DNA of 64,000 nucleotides from RYN-230 sp963782185 (GTDB lineage Bacteria > Actinomycetota > Actinomycetes > Streptosporangiales > Streptosporangiaceae): NCBI GenBank assembly GCA_963782185.1, contig CAWAJB010000031.1, forward strand, positions 124,001 through 188,000, given 5' to 3'. Position 1 is the first letter of the stretch, and the number at the start of each line of letters is the position of its first letter. Below, in pieces: positions 7,771 through 17,526 of the stretch. Both the position numbers and the translations under genes were made by a program. The notes beneath the pieces are model-generated. The model did not search any database, was not told where the DNA came from, and was given only the letters and a program-made list of their open reading frames with translations.

Positions 7771-8382
7771 TCACAGGACGCCCTTGGTGCTGGGGATCCC
7801 GGGCGTCCGGGGGTCCGGGGCCGCAGCGGCCCGCAGCGCCCGGGCCGCCGCCTTGAACTGCGCCTCGACCAGGTGATGCGGGTTGCGCCCGGTCACCTCC
7901 AGGTGCAGGCAGATGGCCGCCGTGGACGTCACGGACTCGAAGAAGTGCCTGGTCAGAGTGGTGTCGTAGGTGCCGATCAGCGGGGCCATCCCGTCCGGCT
8001 CCGAGTGCACCAGGTAGGGCCGCCCGGACAGGTCGATCGCGGCCCGGGCCAGCGTCTCATCCAGCGGCACGGCGGCGTCCCCGAACCGGCAGATGCCCGC
8101 CTTGTCGCCGAGCGCCTCGCGCAGCGCCTGGCCCAGGGCGAGCGCAGTGTCCTCCACCGTGTGGTGCGCGTCCACCTCGATGTCCCCGGTGGCCCGCACG
8201 CTCAGGTCGAGCAGCCCGTGCTTGGCCAGCTGGGCGAGCATGTGGTCGAAGAACGGCACCCCCGTGCCGATGTCGGCGGTGCCGCTGCCGTCGAGGTCCA
8301 GCCCGACCAGCACGCTGGTCTCCTTGGTCACCCGCTCGACCCGCCCGGTACGCCGCGTGTCCCGCCCCCAGGTGTCGTTCAT
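7771..8382 (-). CDS. hisB: Imidazoleglycerol-phosphate dehydratase
   Basis: Dehydrates imidazole-glycerol phosphate to imidazole-acetol phosphate with a di-manganese site. This 203-aa monofunctional form has both His-rich metal motifs (FFDHMLAQLAKHG, DAHHTVEDTALALG) and the second repeat (TRHFFESV, NPHHLVEAQFKAAARALR). The ATG overlaps the hisC stop as ATGA and opens MNDTWGRDTRRTGRVER, the normal family start. Confidence 0.96.
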   Translation of the reverse strand: MNDTWGRDTRRTGRVERVTKETSVLVGLDLDGSGTADIGTGVPFFDHMLAQLAKHGLLDLSVRATGDIEVDAHHTVEDTALALGQALREALGDKAGICRFGDAAVPLDETLARAAIDLSGRPYLVHSEPDGMAPLIGTYDTTLTRHFFESVTSTAAICLHLEVTGRNPHHLVEAQFKAAARALRAAAAPDPRTPGIPSTKGVL

Positions 8383-9566
8383 CGTGCACCCTCCCCGGCC
8401 GGCTGGACGGCCGGCGTCAGCCCCAGCGCCAGCACCGCGTCCAGCGCGTCGCGGAAAGCCGACATCTCGGCGGGCGTCCCTGCCGTGACCCTGAGCCACC
8501 CGGGTGGGCCGGTCTCCCGGATCAGCACGCCCCGGTCCAGCAGCGCCTGCCAGATCGCGTGCCGGTCGCTGAACCCGCCGAACAGCACGAAGTTGGCGTC
8601 GGAGTCCGCCACCTGCAGGCCCCGCCCGCGCAGCCAGGCCACGAGCCCGTCCCGCTGCTCGCGGAGCGCGGCCACGGTGGCGAGCGGCTCGCTGGCCAGG
8701 GCCAGCGCGGCCCGGGCCACCGCCTGGGTGACCGCCGACAGGTGGTAGGGCAGCCGGACCAGGAGCAGCGCCTGCGGCACGGCCGGGTCGGCGGCCAGGT
8801 ATCCCACCCGCGCGCCGGCCAGCGCGAAAGCCTTGGACATCGTGCGGGTCACCACGAGCCGCGGGCAGCGGGACAGCAGGGTCAGCGCGGTCGCGGAGGT
8901 ATCCCGGGCGAACTCGGCGTACGCCTCGTCCACGATGACCATGCCCGGGGCCGCCGCGCAGACCGCCTCGATCACCTCCGGAGCCAGCGAGGTGCCGGTG
9001 GGGTTGTTCGGGGAGGTGAGGAAGACCAGGTCGGGCTGGTGCTCCCGGATCGCGGCCAGGGCCGGGCCGGGCTCGAGCCCGAAGTCGGCGTCCCGGGCAC
9101 CGCTGATCCAGCGGGTGCCGGTGGCCAGCGCGATCAGCGGGTGCATCGAGTACGAGGGCTCGAAACCCAGCGCGGTCCGCCCCTGCCCGCCGAACGCCTG
9201 GAACAGCTGCTGGATGACCTCGTTGGAGCCGTTCGCCGCCCATACCTGGCCCGGCCCCAGCCCGTGGCCGAGGTAGGCGGCCAGGTCGCCGCGCAGCGCC
9301 ATGGCATCCCGGTCCGGATAGCGGTTCAGCGTTCCGGCCACCTCAGTGACGGCCTGCGCGATCGCCACGACCATCGCCGGGGAAGGCGGATAAGGATTCT
9401 CGTTGGTGTTCAGCTGGACCGGGACGCCGATCTGCGGGGCGCCATAAGCCGTGTGCCCGGCCAGGTCCTCGCGGAGCGGCAGCCAGGACGGGAGCGAGGC
9501 GGACCCGGCGCGGGGCTCTGGCAGACCATCCGGCCCGCCTGCGGGCCCGTCCGGGGATCCGCTCAC
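8379..9566 (-). CDS. hisC: Histidinol-phosphate aminotransferase
   Basis: Class I/II PLP aminotransferase that makes histidinol phosphate. The 395 residues show LNTNENPYPPSP, ANGSNEVIQQLF, FLTSPNNPTGT, VIVDEAYAEFA with the PLP-contacting Asp, and TRTMSKAFALAGARVGY with the Schiff-base lysine and phosphate-binding Arg. The first 30 residues are Gly/Pro-rich and probably unstructured. Both ends overlap neighbours (GTGA with hisD, ATGA with hisB), so hisD-hisC-hisB are tightly coupled. Confidence 0.96.
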   Translation of the reverse strand: MSGSPDGPAGGPDGLPEPRAGSASLPSWLPLREDLAGHTAYGAPQIGVPVQLNTNENPYPPSPAMVVAIAQAVTEVAGTLNRYPDRDAMALRGDLAAYLGHGLGPGQVWAANGSNEVIQQLFQAFGGQGRTALGFEPSYSMHPLIALATGTRWISGARDADFGLEPGPALAAIREHQPDLVFLTSPNNPTGTSLAPEVIEAVCAAAPGMVIVDEAYAEFARDTSATALTLLSRCPRLVVTRTMSKAFALAGARVGYLAADPAVPQALLLVRLPYHLSAVTQAVARAALALASEPLATVAALREQRDGLVAWLRGRGLQVADSDANFVLFGGFSDRHAIWQALLDRGVLIRETGPPGWLRVTAGTPAEMSAFRDALDAVLALGLTPAVQPAGEGAR

Positions 9567-10873
9567 GGCTCGGTCCTGGGGATGCGCACCCGTACCGCAG
9601 CGACGTGCGCGGCCAGGTCCTCGGCCCCGCCGAGCGCGTCGATGTGCGGCGCGACCTCGGCCAGCGCGTCCCGCTCGTACTCGACCAGGTGGATGGCGCG
9701 CAGGAAGGTGAGGACGGACAGGCCCGCGGTGTGCCGGGCGGTGCCGCCGGTCGGCAGCACGTGATTCGAACCGGCGAGATAGTCGCCCAGCGAGACCGGC
9801 GCGTACGGCCCCACGAAGATGGCGCCCGCGTTACGGACCCGGCGGGCCAGCACACCCGCGTCCAGCGCCTGGATCTCCAGGTGCTCCGGCGCCCAGGCAT
9901 CCGAGGTGGCGAGCGCCGCGTCGGTGTCGTCCACCAGCACGCAGGCCGACTGGCCAGCCAGGGCAGCCTCCACCCGCTCCCGGTGGCGGGCCGCGGCGAT
10001 CTGCGGCCGCAGGGCCTTGTCCACCCGGTCCGCGAGACCCGGGTCCGTGGTGATGAGCAGGCAGGCGGCCAGCGGATCGTGCTCGGCCTGGGCGATCAGG
10101 TCGGCCGCGACGAACTCCGGGTCGGCCGTGTCGTCCGCGATGATGGCGATCTCCGTCGGGCCGGCTTCGGCGTCGGTGCTGATCGTGCCGAGCAGCAGCC
10201 GCTTGGCTGCGGCCACGTAGATGTTGCCCGGGCCGGTGATGGTGTCCACCGCAGCGCATCCGGCGGTGCCGTAGCCGAGCATGGCGATGGCCTGGGCGCC
10301 GCCGGCGGCGTGCACCTCATCGATACCGAGCAGCGCGCATGCGGCCAGCACCGCGGGACTGGGGAGGCCGCTGCGGCCGGGCGGCGAGGCCACCGCGATC
10401 TGCGGCACGCCCGCCACCTGCGCGGGGACCACGTTCATCAGCACCGAGGACGGGTAGGTGACCAGGCCGCCCGGCACGTACACGCCCGCCCGGCCCACGG
10501 CGACGTACCGTTCGGTAACGGTCGCGCCCGTGGCGACGCTGGTCACGACGTCAGCGGGCAGCTGGGCCCGGCAGACCAGGCGGACCCGGCGGATGGTCTC
10601 CTCCAGCGCCGCCCGGAGCCCCGGGTCCAGGGCCTCGAGCGCCGCGGCCAGCGCGGCCGCCGGAACCCGGGTGGAGGCCAGGTCGACGCCGTCGAAGCGC
10701 AGCGTGTAATCACGGACCGCGGCCGCGCCGCGATGACGCACATCGTCGCAGATCGGGCGGACCTTCTCGATCGCAGCCTCGACGTCCAGCCCGGCCCTGG
10801 GCAGCACCGGGGCCAGCTTTTCCCTGGTCAGCTGGGTAGCCGACGATCCGCGCAGATCAATCCTGGAAAGCAC
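9563..10873 (-). CDS. hisD: Histidinol dehydrogenase
   Basis: Zinc enzyme that oxidises histidinol to histidine in two NAD-dependent steps. The 436-aa protein has the full family core: GVYVPGGLVTYPSSVLMN, AAGGAQAIAMLGYGT, VDTITGPGNIYVAAAKRLL, AGPTEIAIIADDTADP, LIAQAEHDP, WAPEHLEIQ, and LAGSNHVLPTGGTARHTAGLS. It is the first of the histidine genes in reading direction. Its ATG is 67 bp downstream of a minus-strand membrane-protein gene, so a promoter in that gap is expected but not evident. Confidence 0.97.
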   Translation of the reverse strand: MLSRIDLRGSSATQLTREKLAPVLPRAGLDVEAAIEKVRPICDDVRHRGAAAVRDYTLRFDGVDLASTRVPAAALAAALEALDPGLRAALEETIRRVRLVCRAQLPADVVTSVATGATVTERYVAVGRAGVYVPGGLVTYPSSVLMNVVPAQVAGVPQIAVASPPGRSGLPSPAVLAACALLGIDEVHAAGGAQAIAMLGYGTAGCAAVDTITGPGNIYVAAAKRLLLGTISTDAEAGPTEIAIIADDTADPEFVAADLIAQAEHDPLAACLLITTDPGLADRVDKALRPQIAAARHRERVEAALAGQSACVLVDDTDAALATSDAWAPEHLEIQALDAGVLARRVRNAGAIFVGPYAPVSLGDYLAGSNHVLPTGGTARHTAGLSVLTFLRAIHLVEYERDALAEVAPHIDALGGAEDLAAHVAAVRVRIPRTEP

Positions 10874-10940
10874 CCGCCCAGTGTACGGAGCCCACCCAGG
10901 CAGGTGCCGGGCCCGTCCGCATGGTGGACATTCGCGGCCG

Positions 10941-11510
10941 TCATTCCGGGGCCAGGACCGACCCGGAGGAGGCCACCTGCCGGTCGCGCACCCACGCGGC
11001 CAGTTCCATCCCGCCCGCCATCAGCCCGGCCCCCAGCGGCCAGAACGCGATCGCGCTCCGGGCTCCCAGGGACAGGGCACCCCGCAGCTTCGCGCCGGGC
11101 GGCAGGGTGGCGAGGAGATGGTGATAGGTAGCCAGCCCGCCGTGCTGGCCGATCCAGAGCGTGACCAGCGCGGCGGCCACCGCGCTGACCAGGACGATGA
11201 TCATGGCCACCGGGCCGTGGCTGCGGACCGCGAGCAGGTAGCCGGCCAGCCCGGTCAGCACTCCCCCGGCCAGGCAGATGAAGCAGTACCAGCCGTCCGC
11301 GGCGACGAAGGCGCCGGTCTCCGCGTTGATCACGGCCGCGGTACCGCGGCCCGTCATCAGCAGCACGGGCCGGGGAGCCGCCGCGGCCCAGATGAAGCCG
11401 GCCACCACCCCCAGCAGCACGGTCCCGGCCACCACGGCCAGGCAGGCCACGACGCCGCGGCGGATTCCGGCGGCGGCACGCGCGGCGGGCAGTGGCATCG
11501 GCTCGGTCAT
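10941..11510 (-). CDS. Predicted four-helix membrane protein, possibly DUF2567-like
   Basis: A 189-residue hydrophobic protein with four likely helices: about residues 17-40, 68-88, 95-117 and a weaker one near 150-172. A GRGTAAVINAETGAFVAADGWY loop lies between the first two. The ATG at 11510 opens MTEPMPLPAARAAAG and is preferred over upstream in-frame starts, which would add 70 Arg-rich residues. The layout resembles the DUF2567 family of actinobacterial membrane proteins, but no diagnostic motif is sure. It may share a transcript with hisD. Confidence 0.75.
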   Translation of the reverse strand: MTEPMPLPAARAAAGIRRGVVACLAVVAGTVLLGVVAGFIWAAAAPRPVLLMTGRGTAAVINAETGAFVAADGWYCFICLAGGVLTGLAGYLLAVRSHGPVAMIIVLVSAVAAALVTLWIGQHGGLATYHHLLATLPPGAKLRGALSLGARSAIAFWPLGAGLMAGGMELAAWVRDRQVASSGSVLAPE

Positions 11511-11704
11511 ACTTCGCAGCAGCGTACGTGACCGACGGCACGGACGCGCACCCGCACCGCGGACCGCCCGGCAGACGCACGCCCCGCGGCGCGGCGCCCG
11601 GGCGGACACGGCACGGCCCGGGAAAAGGGGCTGCGCCCAATCGGTTGGTACCTTAGGTTCTGGCGTACGGCGCAACCAAGTCGGCCGGGCCGTCCTGAGG
11701 GGAA

Positions 11705-12700
11705 ATGATGATTGAGGCACGGGACCTCACCAAGCGCTACGGGGAAAAACTCGCCGTTGACCATTTGTCCTTTACCGTGGAACCGGGCCGGGTCACCGGC
11801 TTCCTCGGGCCGAATGGCGCGGGCAAGTCGACCACGATGAGGCTGATCCTCGGCCTGGATCGACCGCACTCCGGCACCGCGACGATCAACGGTCGCCGTT
11901 ACGCCGATCTCGCCCGGCCGCTGCGCACCGTGGGCGCCCTGCTGGAGGCCCGGGCCATGCACACCGGGCGCAGCGCGTACAACCACCTGCTCTTCCTGGC
12001 CCAGACCCAGGGCATCCCGCGGTCCCGGGTAGACCAGGTCCTCGCGCTCGTCGGGCTCACCGAGGTAGCGCGCAAGCGCACCGGCGGTTTCTCGCTGGGA
12101 ATGGGCCAGCGGGTCGGCATCGCCGTCGCGCTGCTGGGTGATCCGCAGATCCTGATCCTCGACGAACCGGTCAACGGGCTCGACCCGGAAGGCATCCTGT
12201 GGATCAGGAACCTGATGAAGCAGTTGGCCAGCGAGGGCCGCACGGTCTTCGTGTCCAGCCACCTGATGAACGAGATGGCGGTCACCGCTGACCACCTGAT
12301 CGTGATCGGACGCGGCAAACTGCTCGCGGAGACCAGCACGCAGGACTTCATCGAGCGCAGCTCGGAGAAATACGTGCTGGTGCGCTCGCCGGACGCGGCC
12401 ACGCTGGCCGACCTGATCGCCGCGGCCGGCGGCAAGGCCGAGCCGGAGAAAGCCGATGGCAAGACACCCGCACTAAGGGTCAGCAACCTGGACGCGCCGC
12501 GAATTGGCGAGATCGCCGCTGACGGCCGCATCGTGCTGCACGAACTCACCCCGCGGCTCGCCTCGCTGGAGGCGGCGTACATGGAGCTCACTGCGGACAG
12601 CCTCGAATATGGACTCCCGGCCGCCGGGAGCCCATCACCAGCCGCCCAGCCAGCGAGTAGCGAGCAGGCACCCGCCACAGCTCAGGGGAGGACCGAGTGA
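11705..12700 (+). CDS. ABC transporter ATP-binding protein
   Basis: Cytoplasmic ATPase of a two-gene export-type ABC system. Seen: Walker A GPNGAGKST near residue 36, Q-loop area, signature FSLGMGQRVGIA, Walker B ILILDEPVNGLDP, and SSHLMNEM with the switch His. The C-terminal 110 residues form the extra domain found in drug, bacteriocin or lantibiotic exporters and end in an Ala/Pro tail. Two adjacent ATGs (11705, 11708) follow GAGGGGAA. The stop overlaps the permease GTG. The substrate is unknown. Confidence 0.93.
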   Translation: MMIEARDLTKRYGEKLAVDHLSFTVEPGRVTGFLGPNGAGKSTTMRLILGLDRPHSGTATINGRRYADLARPLRTVGALLEARAMHTGRSAYNHLLFLAQTQGIPRSRVDQVLALVGLTEVARKRTGGFSLGMGQRVGIAVALLGDPQILILDEPVNGLDPEGILWIRNLMKQLASEGRTVFVSSHLMNEMAVTADHLIVIGRGKLLAETSTQDFIERSSEKYVLVRSPDAATLADLIAAAGGKAEPEKADGKTPALRVSNLDAPRIGEIAADGRIVLHELTPRLASLEAAYMELTADSLEYGLPAAGSPSPAAQPASSEQAPATAQGRTE

Positions 12701-13551
12701 CCTCCGCCAGCCCACCGGTGCAGGCCGCCCGGCCCGGCAGTTCAGGCACCCCGGCCGTGTCCGGCGCCGGCGGGTTCGGTCGCCTGCTGCTGTCGGAGTG
12801 GACGAAGATCCGGTCGGTGCGCTCGACCGTCTGGTCGCTGGTCCTGCTCGTCGTGCTCACCCTCGGCTTCACCGGCCTGTTCACCTGGCTCACCATCCTC
12901 CAGTGGGACAAGAGCGATCCCACCCAGCGCGCGCAGATCATGGCCGATCCGGTGAGCACGATCCTCGGATCGGGGCTTGAGTTCGGTCAGCTGACCATTT
13001 GTGTCCTGGGCGTGCTGGTCATCACGAGTGAATATTCGACCGGGGTCATCCGGGCGTCGCTGCTCGCGGTGCCACGGCGAATCCCGATGCTGGCGGCCAA
13101 GGCGGTTGTCTTCGCCGCGCTGGTCCTGATCGTCGGCGAGCTGGTCACGTTCCCGTCGTTCTTCCTCGGCGCGGCCATCTTGCACAGCCATGCGCCCGTG
13201 TCGCTCAGCGATCCCGGGGTAGCCCGGGCGGTGTTCGGCGCGGGCCTGTACCTGGCCGTGCTCGGCCTGTTCGCGATGGGGATCGGCGGGATCATCCGGC
13301 ACACCGCCGGTGCCATCACCGGAGTGATCGCCTTCGTGCTGGTGCTGGCCCCGCTGACCCAGCTGATTCCCGGGAAGATCGGCAAGTACGTGCACGCTTA
13401 CCTGCCCACCGAGGCGGGCCAGCTGATCGGCCAGGCGCACCAGCAGGCCAATCAGGTGCTCTCGCCCTGGGAAGGCTTCGGCGTGTTCTGCCTGTGGACC
13501 GCCGTGCTGCTGGTCATCGCCGGTTACCTGCTCAAGACCCGCGACGCTTAA
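12697..13551 (+). CDS. ABC transporter permease (ABC-2 type)
   Basis: Membrane partner of the preceding ATPase; 284 residues with six likely transmembrane helices (near 46-70, 95-120, 137-165, 178-200, 205-228, 259-278). The N-terminus has the LLLSEWTKIRSVRSTVWSL element typical of ABC-2 permeases that sit with EcsA- or NatA-like ATPases. The GTG start overlaps the upstream stop as GTGA, giving coupled translation. It ends at TAA, 36 bp from the convergent dnaE stop, with a hairpin between. Confidence 0.9.
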   Translation: MTSASPPVQAARPGSSGTPAVSGAGGFGRLLLSEWTKIRSVRSTVWSLVLLVVLTLGFTGLFTWLTILQWDKSDPTQRAQIMADPVSTILGSGLEFGQLTICVLGVLVITSEYSTGVIRASLLAVPRRIPMLAAKAVVFAALVLIVGELVTFPSFFLGAAILHSHAPVSLSDPGVARAVFGAGLYLAVLGLFAMGIGGIIRHTAGAITGVIAFVLVLAPLTQLIPGKIGKYVHAYLPTEAGQLIGQAHQQANQVLSPWEGFGVFCLWTAVLLVIAGYLLKTRDA

Positions 13552-13559
13552 CTAGCCCA

Positions 13560-13575
13560 GGGGGCCCGAGCCCCC
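13560..13575. terminator. Bidirectional hairpin between ABC permease and dnaE
   Basis: GGGGGC-CCGA-GCCCCC lies in the 36-bp gap between two convergent genes. The six-base GC stem reads equally well from both sides. There is no T-run, as is common for actinomycete terminators. Confidence 0.6.
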
Positions 13576-13587
13576 GGGCCAGCAGAG

Positions 13588-16500
13588 CTAGCCGACGCAG
13601 GCGGGGCCTAGGAGTTGCTTCAGGTCGGCCAGCAGCGCGGGTGACGGCTTGACCCGCAGCTTGTCATCGAGCCGGACAATCGTCGCCCTGGGGCCATTGC
13701 AGAGTTTCAGGTGCACTTCGGACAGGCCCGGGTGGGTGCACAGCACCTCGCGCAGCCGGTTGACCACGGGCGCGACGCACCGCTGGACCGGCATCGACAC
13801 CACGAAAGGGCCGGCCTGGTCCACCGTCAGGTCCGGTGCGCTCACCTCCTGCGCGATGAGCTTGGGTGACTCCTCGCGCCGGTCCAGCCGGCCTTTGACG
13901 ATCAGGATGGCGTCCTCGGCCAGCAGCAGCGAGCACTGCTGGTAGGACGCCGGGAAGAAGAGCACCTCGATGGCACCCTCCAGGTCCTCCAGCGTGGCGG
14001 TGGCCCACGGGTTGCCCTGCCGGGTGACCTTCCGCTGCACGCCGGACAGGATCCCGCCCAGCGTCACCATCTGCCCGTCCGGCCGTCCCCCCCGGGCCGC
14101 GCGCTCGGCGGGCTCATCCCCCGCCGAGCTGATCAGCTCCGCCACCGAGCAGTCGGTGTTCGCGGCCACGATGTGCTCCACGCCGAGCAGTGGGTGGTCG
14201 GACACGTACAGGCCGAGCATCTCGCGCTCGAAGGCCAGCAGCGTGGTCTTGTCCCACTCCCCGTCCGGCACCGGGACCTCGAAGCTGGCCTCGATCTCGG
14301 CGTCGCCGCCGAACAGCGAGTCCTGCCCGATGGCCTCGTTGCGCTTGACGTCGATCACGGTGTCGATGGCCTGCTCGTGGATGATGGCCAGGCCCTTGCG
14401 CGCGTGACCCAGCGAGTCAAAGGCCCCGGCCTTGATCAGCGACTCGATGACCCGCTTGTTGCACACGTTGACGGGCACCTTGCGCAGGAAATCGGCGAAG
14501 CTGGTGAAGGCATCCTTGGCCGTGCGCGCCTCGACGATCGCGTCCACGACGTTGGTGCCGACGTTCCGGACCGCGGCCAGGCCGAACCGGATGTCGTTGC
14601 CCACCGGGGTGAACGTGGCCGCCGACGCGTTGACGTCCGGGGGCAGCACGGTGATGCCCATCCGCCGGCACTCGTTGAGGTACAGCGCGCTCTTGTCCTT
14701 GTCGCCGGAGACCGACGTGAGCAGCCCGGCCATGTACTCGGCCGGGTAGTTGGCCTTGAGGTACGCGGTCCAGTAGGAGACCAGCCCGTAGGCGGCGCTG
14801 TGCGCCTTGTTGAAGGCGTAGTCCGAGAACGGGACCAGGATGTCCCACAGCGTCTTGATGGCCGCCGCCGAGTACCCGTTCTTCTTCATGCCCGCCTCGA
14901 ACGGGGCGAACTCCTTGTCCAGGATCTCCTTCTTCTTCTTGCCCATGGCCCGGCGGAGGAGGTCCGCGCTGCCGAGGCTGTACCCGGCCACCTTCTGGGC
15001 GATGGCCATGACCTGCTCCTGGTAGACGATCAGCCCGTAGGTGTCGCCCAGGATGTCGGCCAGCGGCTCGGCCAGCTCGGGGTGAATGGGCACGACCGGC
15101 TTGCGGTGGTTCTTCCGGTCGGCGTAGTCGTTGTGCGCGTTGGCGCCCATCGGGCCGGGCCGGTAGAGCGCGCCGACCGCCGAGATGTCCTCGAAGTTGT
15201 CCGGCCGCATGCTGCGCAGCAGGGCCCGCATCGGGCCGCCGTCGAACTGGAAGATGCCCAGCGTGTCGCCCCGGGCCAGCAGGTCGTAGGTGGGCTTGTC
15301 GTCCAGGGACAGGGACTCGAGGTCGATGTCGATGCCCCGGTTGGCCTTGACCCCGCGGACCGCGTCGTCCAGCACGGTGAGGTTGCGCAGGCCGAGGAAG
15401 TCCATCTTGAGCAGGCCGAGCGACTCACACGCAGGGTAGTCGAACTGGGTGATGACCGCGCCGTCCGCCTCCCGCTTCCAGACCGGGACGTGGTCGATGA
15501 TCGGCTCGCTGCTCATGATCACGCCGGCCGCGTGCACCCCGGCCTGGCGGATCAGCCCCTCGAGCCCGCGCGCGGTGTCGATGACCTGCCGTACCTCGGC
15601 CTCCGCCTCGTACAGGGCGCGGATTTCCCCGGCCTCGCCGTGCCGGGGGTGGGACTCGTCGAAGATCCCGGACAGCGGGATGTCCTTGCCCATCACGGCG
15701 GGCGGGAACGCCTTGGTGATCCGGTCGCCGAGCGCGTAGGGGAACCCGAGCACCCGGGCGGAGTCCTTGACCGCGGCCTTGGCCTTGATGGTGCCGTAGG
15801 TAATGATCTGCGCGACCCGGTCGTCGCCCCACTTCTCGGTGACGTAGCGGATCACGTCACCCCGCCGGCGTTCGTCGAAGTCGATGTCGATGTCGGGCAT
15901 GGACACGCGTTCGGGGTTCAGGAACCGCTCGAAGATCAGCCCGTGCACCAGCGGGTCCAGGTCGGTGATGCCCAGGGCGTAGGCGACCAGGCAGCCCGCG
16001 GCCGAGCCACGGCCCGGGCCGACCCAGATCCCGTTCCGCTTGGCCCACATGATGAAGTCGGCGACGACCAGGAAGTACGAGCAGAAGCCCATCTGGGTGA
16101 TGATGCCCATCTCGTAGTCGACCTGCTGGCGGCGGCGCTCGTCGTAGCCGCCGGGGTACCGGCGGTCCATGCCGCGCCAGACTTCCTGGCGCAGCCAGCT
16201 CTCTTCGGTCTCCCCTCCGGGGACGTCGAACAGCGGCATCAGGTTCCGGGTCTCGAACGTGACGTCGGCGCGCTCGGCGATGAGCAGCGTGGAGTCGCAG
16301 CCCGCCTGCCATTCCTCGTCGGGGAACGCCGCGCGCATCTCCTGCGGCGTCTTCAGGTAGTAGCCGCTGCCGTCGAACCTGAACCGCCCGGGGTCGGCCA
16401 TGTTGGACCCGGTCTGCACGCACAGCAGTACCTCGTGCGCTTTCGCGTCCGCCTCGACCGTGTAGTGCGAGTCGTTGGTGACCACGAACGGCAGGTTCAG

Positions 16501-17160
16501 CTCTTTTGCGATACGCCGCAGGCCGTCGCGGACCCGCTGCTCGATGCTGAGCCCGTGGTCCATGATCTCGACGAAGAAATTGCCCGGGCCGAAGATGTCG
16601 CGGTACGCGGCGGCCGCCTCGAGCGCCTGCGGGTACTGGCCGAGCCGGAGCCGGGTCTGCACCTCACCGCTGGGGCACCCGGTGGTGGCGATGATCCCCC
16701 GGGCGTGCGCGGCGATCAGCTCACGGTCCATCCGGGGCTTGCGGAAGTAGCCCTCCAGCGAGGCCAGGGACGACAGCCGGAACAGGTTGTGCATGCCCTC
16801 GGTGGTCTCGGCCAGCAGCGTCATGTGCGTGTAGGCACCGGCGCCGGACACGTCGTCGTCTTTCTGGGCGGGTGTGCCCCAGCGCACCGGCTGGCGGTGC
16901 CTGCGGTGCTCCGGGGCGACGTAGGCCTCGATGCCGATGATCGGCTTGATCCCGGCCTTGGTGGCCTTGGACCAGAAGTCGTACGCGCCGTAGAGGTTGC
17001 CGTGGTCGGTCATGGCCACGGCCGGCATGCCTGCGCGCTCGCACTCGGCGAACATGTCCTTCAGCCGCGCGGCCCCGTCCAGCATCGAGTACTCGGTGTG
17101 CACGTGGAGATGCACAAACCCGTCCTGGGGGCCGGTGGGATCCGCTACGGCTGCCGTCAC
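13588..17160 (-). CDS. dnaE: DNA polymerase III alpha subunit, DnaE1 type
   Basis: Catalytic subunit of the replicative polymerase; 1190 aa, normal length. Order: PHP domain (FVHLHVHTEYSMLDGAA, MTDHGNLYGAYDFW), palm with GPGRGSAAGCL and the catalytic aspartates in MPDIDIDFDERRR, FQFDGG and YRPGPM in the fingers, then LLRRAMGKKKKE and FNKAHSAAYGLVSY. A helix-hairpin-helix region, an OB fold (MVTLGGILSGVQRK...) and a C-terminal domain follow. The PHP His and Asp residues are present, so that domain may be active in proofreading, as in other actinobacteria. No intein or frameshift seen. Confidence 0.97.
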   Translation of the reverse strand: MTAAVADPTGPQDGFVHLHVHTEYSMLDGAARLKDMFAECERAGMPAVAMTDHGNLYGAYDFWSKATKAGIKPIIGIEAYVAPEHRRHRQPVRWGTPAQKDDDVSGAGAYTHMTLLAETTEGMHNLFRLSSLASLEGYFRKPRMDRELIAAHARGIIATTGCPSGEVQTRLRLGQYPQALEAAAAYRDIFGPGNFFVEIMDHGLSIEQRVRDGLRRIAKELNLPFVVTNDSHYTVEADAKAHEVLLCVQTGSNMADPGRFRFDGSGYYLKTPQEMRAAFPDEEWQAGCDSTLLIAERADVTFETRNLMPLFDVPGGETEESWLRQEVWRGMDRRYPGGYDERRRQQVDYEMGIITQMGFCSYFLVVADFIMWAKRNGIWVGPGRGSAAGCLVAYALGITDLDPLVHGLIFERFLNPERVSMPDIDIDFDERRRGDVIRYVTEKWGDDRVAQIITYGTIKAKAAVKDSARVLGFPYALGDRITKAFPPAVMGKDIPLSGIFDESHPRHGEAGEIRALYEAEAEVRQVIDTARGLEGLIRQAGVHAAGVIMSSEPIIDHVPVWKREADGAVITQFDYPACESLGLLKMDFLGLRNLTVLDDAVRGVKANRGIDIDLESLSLDDKPTYDLLARGDTLGIFQFDGGPMRALLRSMRPDNFEDISAVGALYRPGPMGANAHNDYADRKNHRKPVVPIHPELAEPLADILGDTYGLIVYQEQVMAIAQKVAGYSLGSADLLRRAMGKKKKEILDKEFAPFEAGMKKNGYSAAAIKTLWDILVPFSDYAFNKAHSAAYGLVSYWTAYLKANYPAEYMAGLLTSVSGDKDKSALYLNECRRMGITVLPPDVNASAATFTPVGNDIRFGLAAVRNVGTNVVDAIVEARTAKDAFTSFADFLRKVPVNVCNKRVIESLIKAGAFDSLGHARKGLAIIHEQAIDTVIDVKRNEAIGQDSLFGGDAEIEASFEVPVPDGEWDKTTLLAFEREMLGLYVSDHPLLGVEHIVAANTDCSVAELISSAGDEPAERAARGGRPDGQMVTLGGILSGVQRKVTRQGNPWATATLEDLEGAIEVLFFPASYQQCSLLLAEDAILIVKGRLDRREESPKLIAQEVSAPDLTVDQAGPFVVSMPVQRCVAPVVNRLREVLCTHPGLSEVHLKLCNGPRATIVRLDDKLRVKPSPALLADLKQLLGPACVG

Positions 17161-17526
17161 GAACTACCGCCTCCTTAAAGGCATGCAACGAAAACCCTCG
17201 CGGGCACTCACCAGCCAGGGCCGGGGGAAGTGGCCGGTGCTGCCTGGCAAAGGACCTGCCCGGCCACGGTATTCCCCGGGGGGAGGATGCCGCGGCAGGA
17301 GCGCACCGGCCCGGCGGACCCGAGCCTACAGAGGCGGCGGGGGCGCGGCGACCCGCCACACCGGATGGCCGGTTATCCCGATTTGCGCCTGCCTCCCGCC
17401 AGGAGGAATATGACTTTTAGTCGCACTGAGGTAGCTTAGAGTGGTCAGCCTGGCGGAGGCTCCGCACCGGCTGAGTGTCACGAACCGTGATCGCTGTGCC
17501 CGCTGAGCTGCCAAGGATGATCCGGC
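17161..17526. other. Intergenic region between dnaE and a truncated glycosidase-like gene
   Basis: No gene recognised in 366 bp. It must hold the divergent promoters. A weak plus-strand candidate is ATGACT (17410-17415) and TAGCTT (17432-17437), 16 bp apart. A nine-codon frame (17410-17439) with a perfect AGGAGG, itself paired to CCTCC by a five-base stem, is present but overlaps that promoter and is probably chance. Confidence 0.4.

Noticed and set aside
14173..17178. A 1001-codon plus-strand frame opposite dnaE
   Set aside because: Its sequence is rich in Arg, Gly, Val and His with no domain, and it mirrors the codon pattern of dnaE; an antisense shadow caused by high third-position GC.
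17410..17439. Nine-codon frame with a perfect AGGAGG that can pair with CCTCC
   Set aside because: Overlaps the likely promoter, has no conserved residues and no regulated gene directly after it; probably chance.
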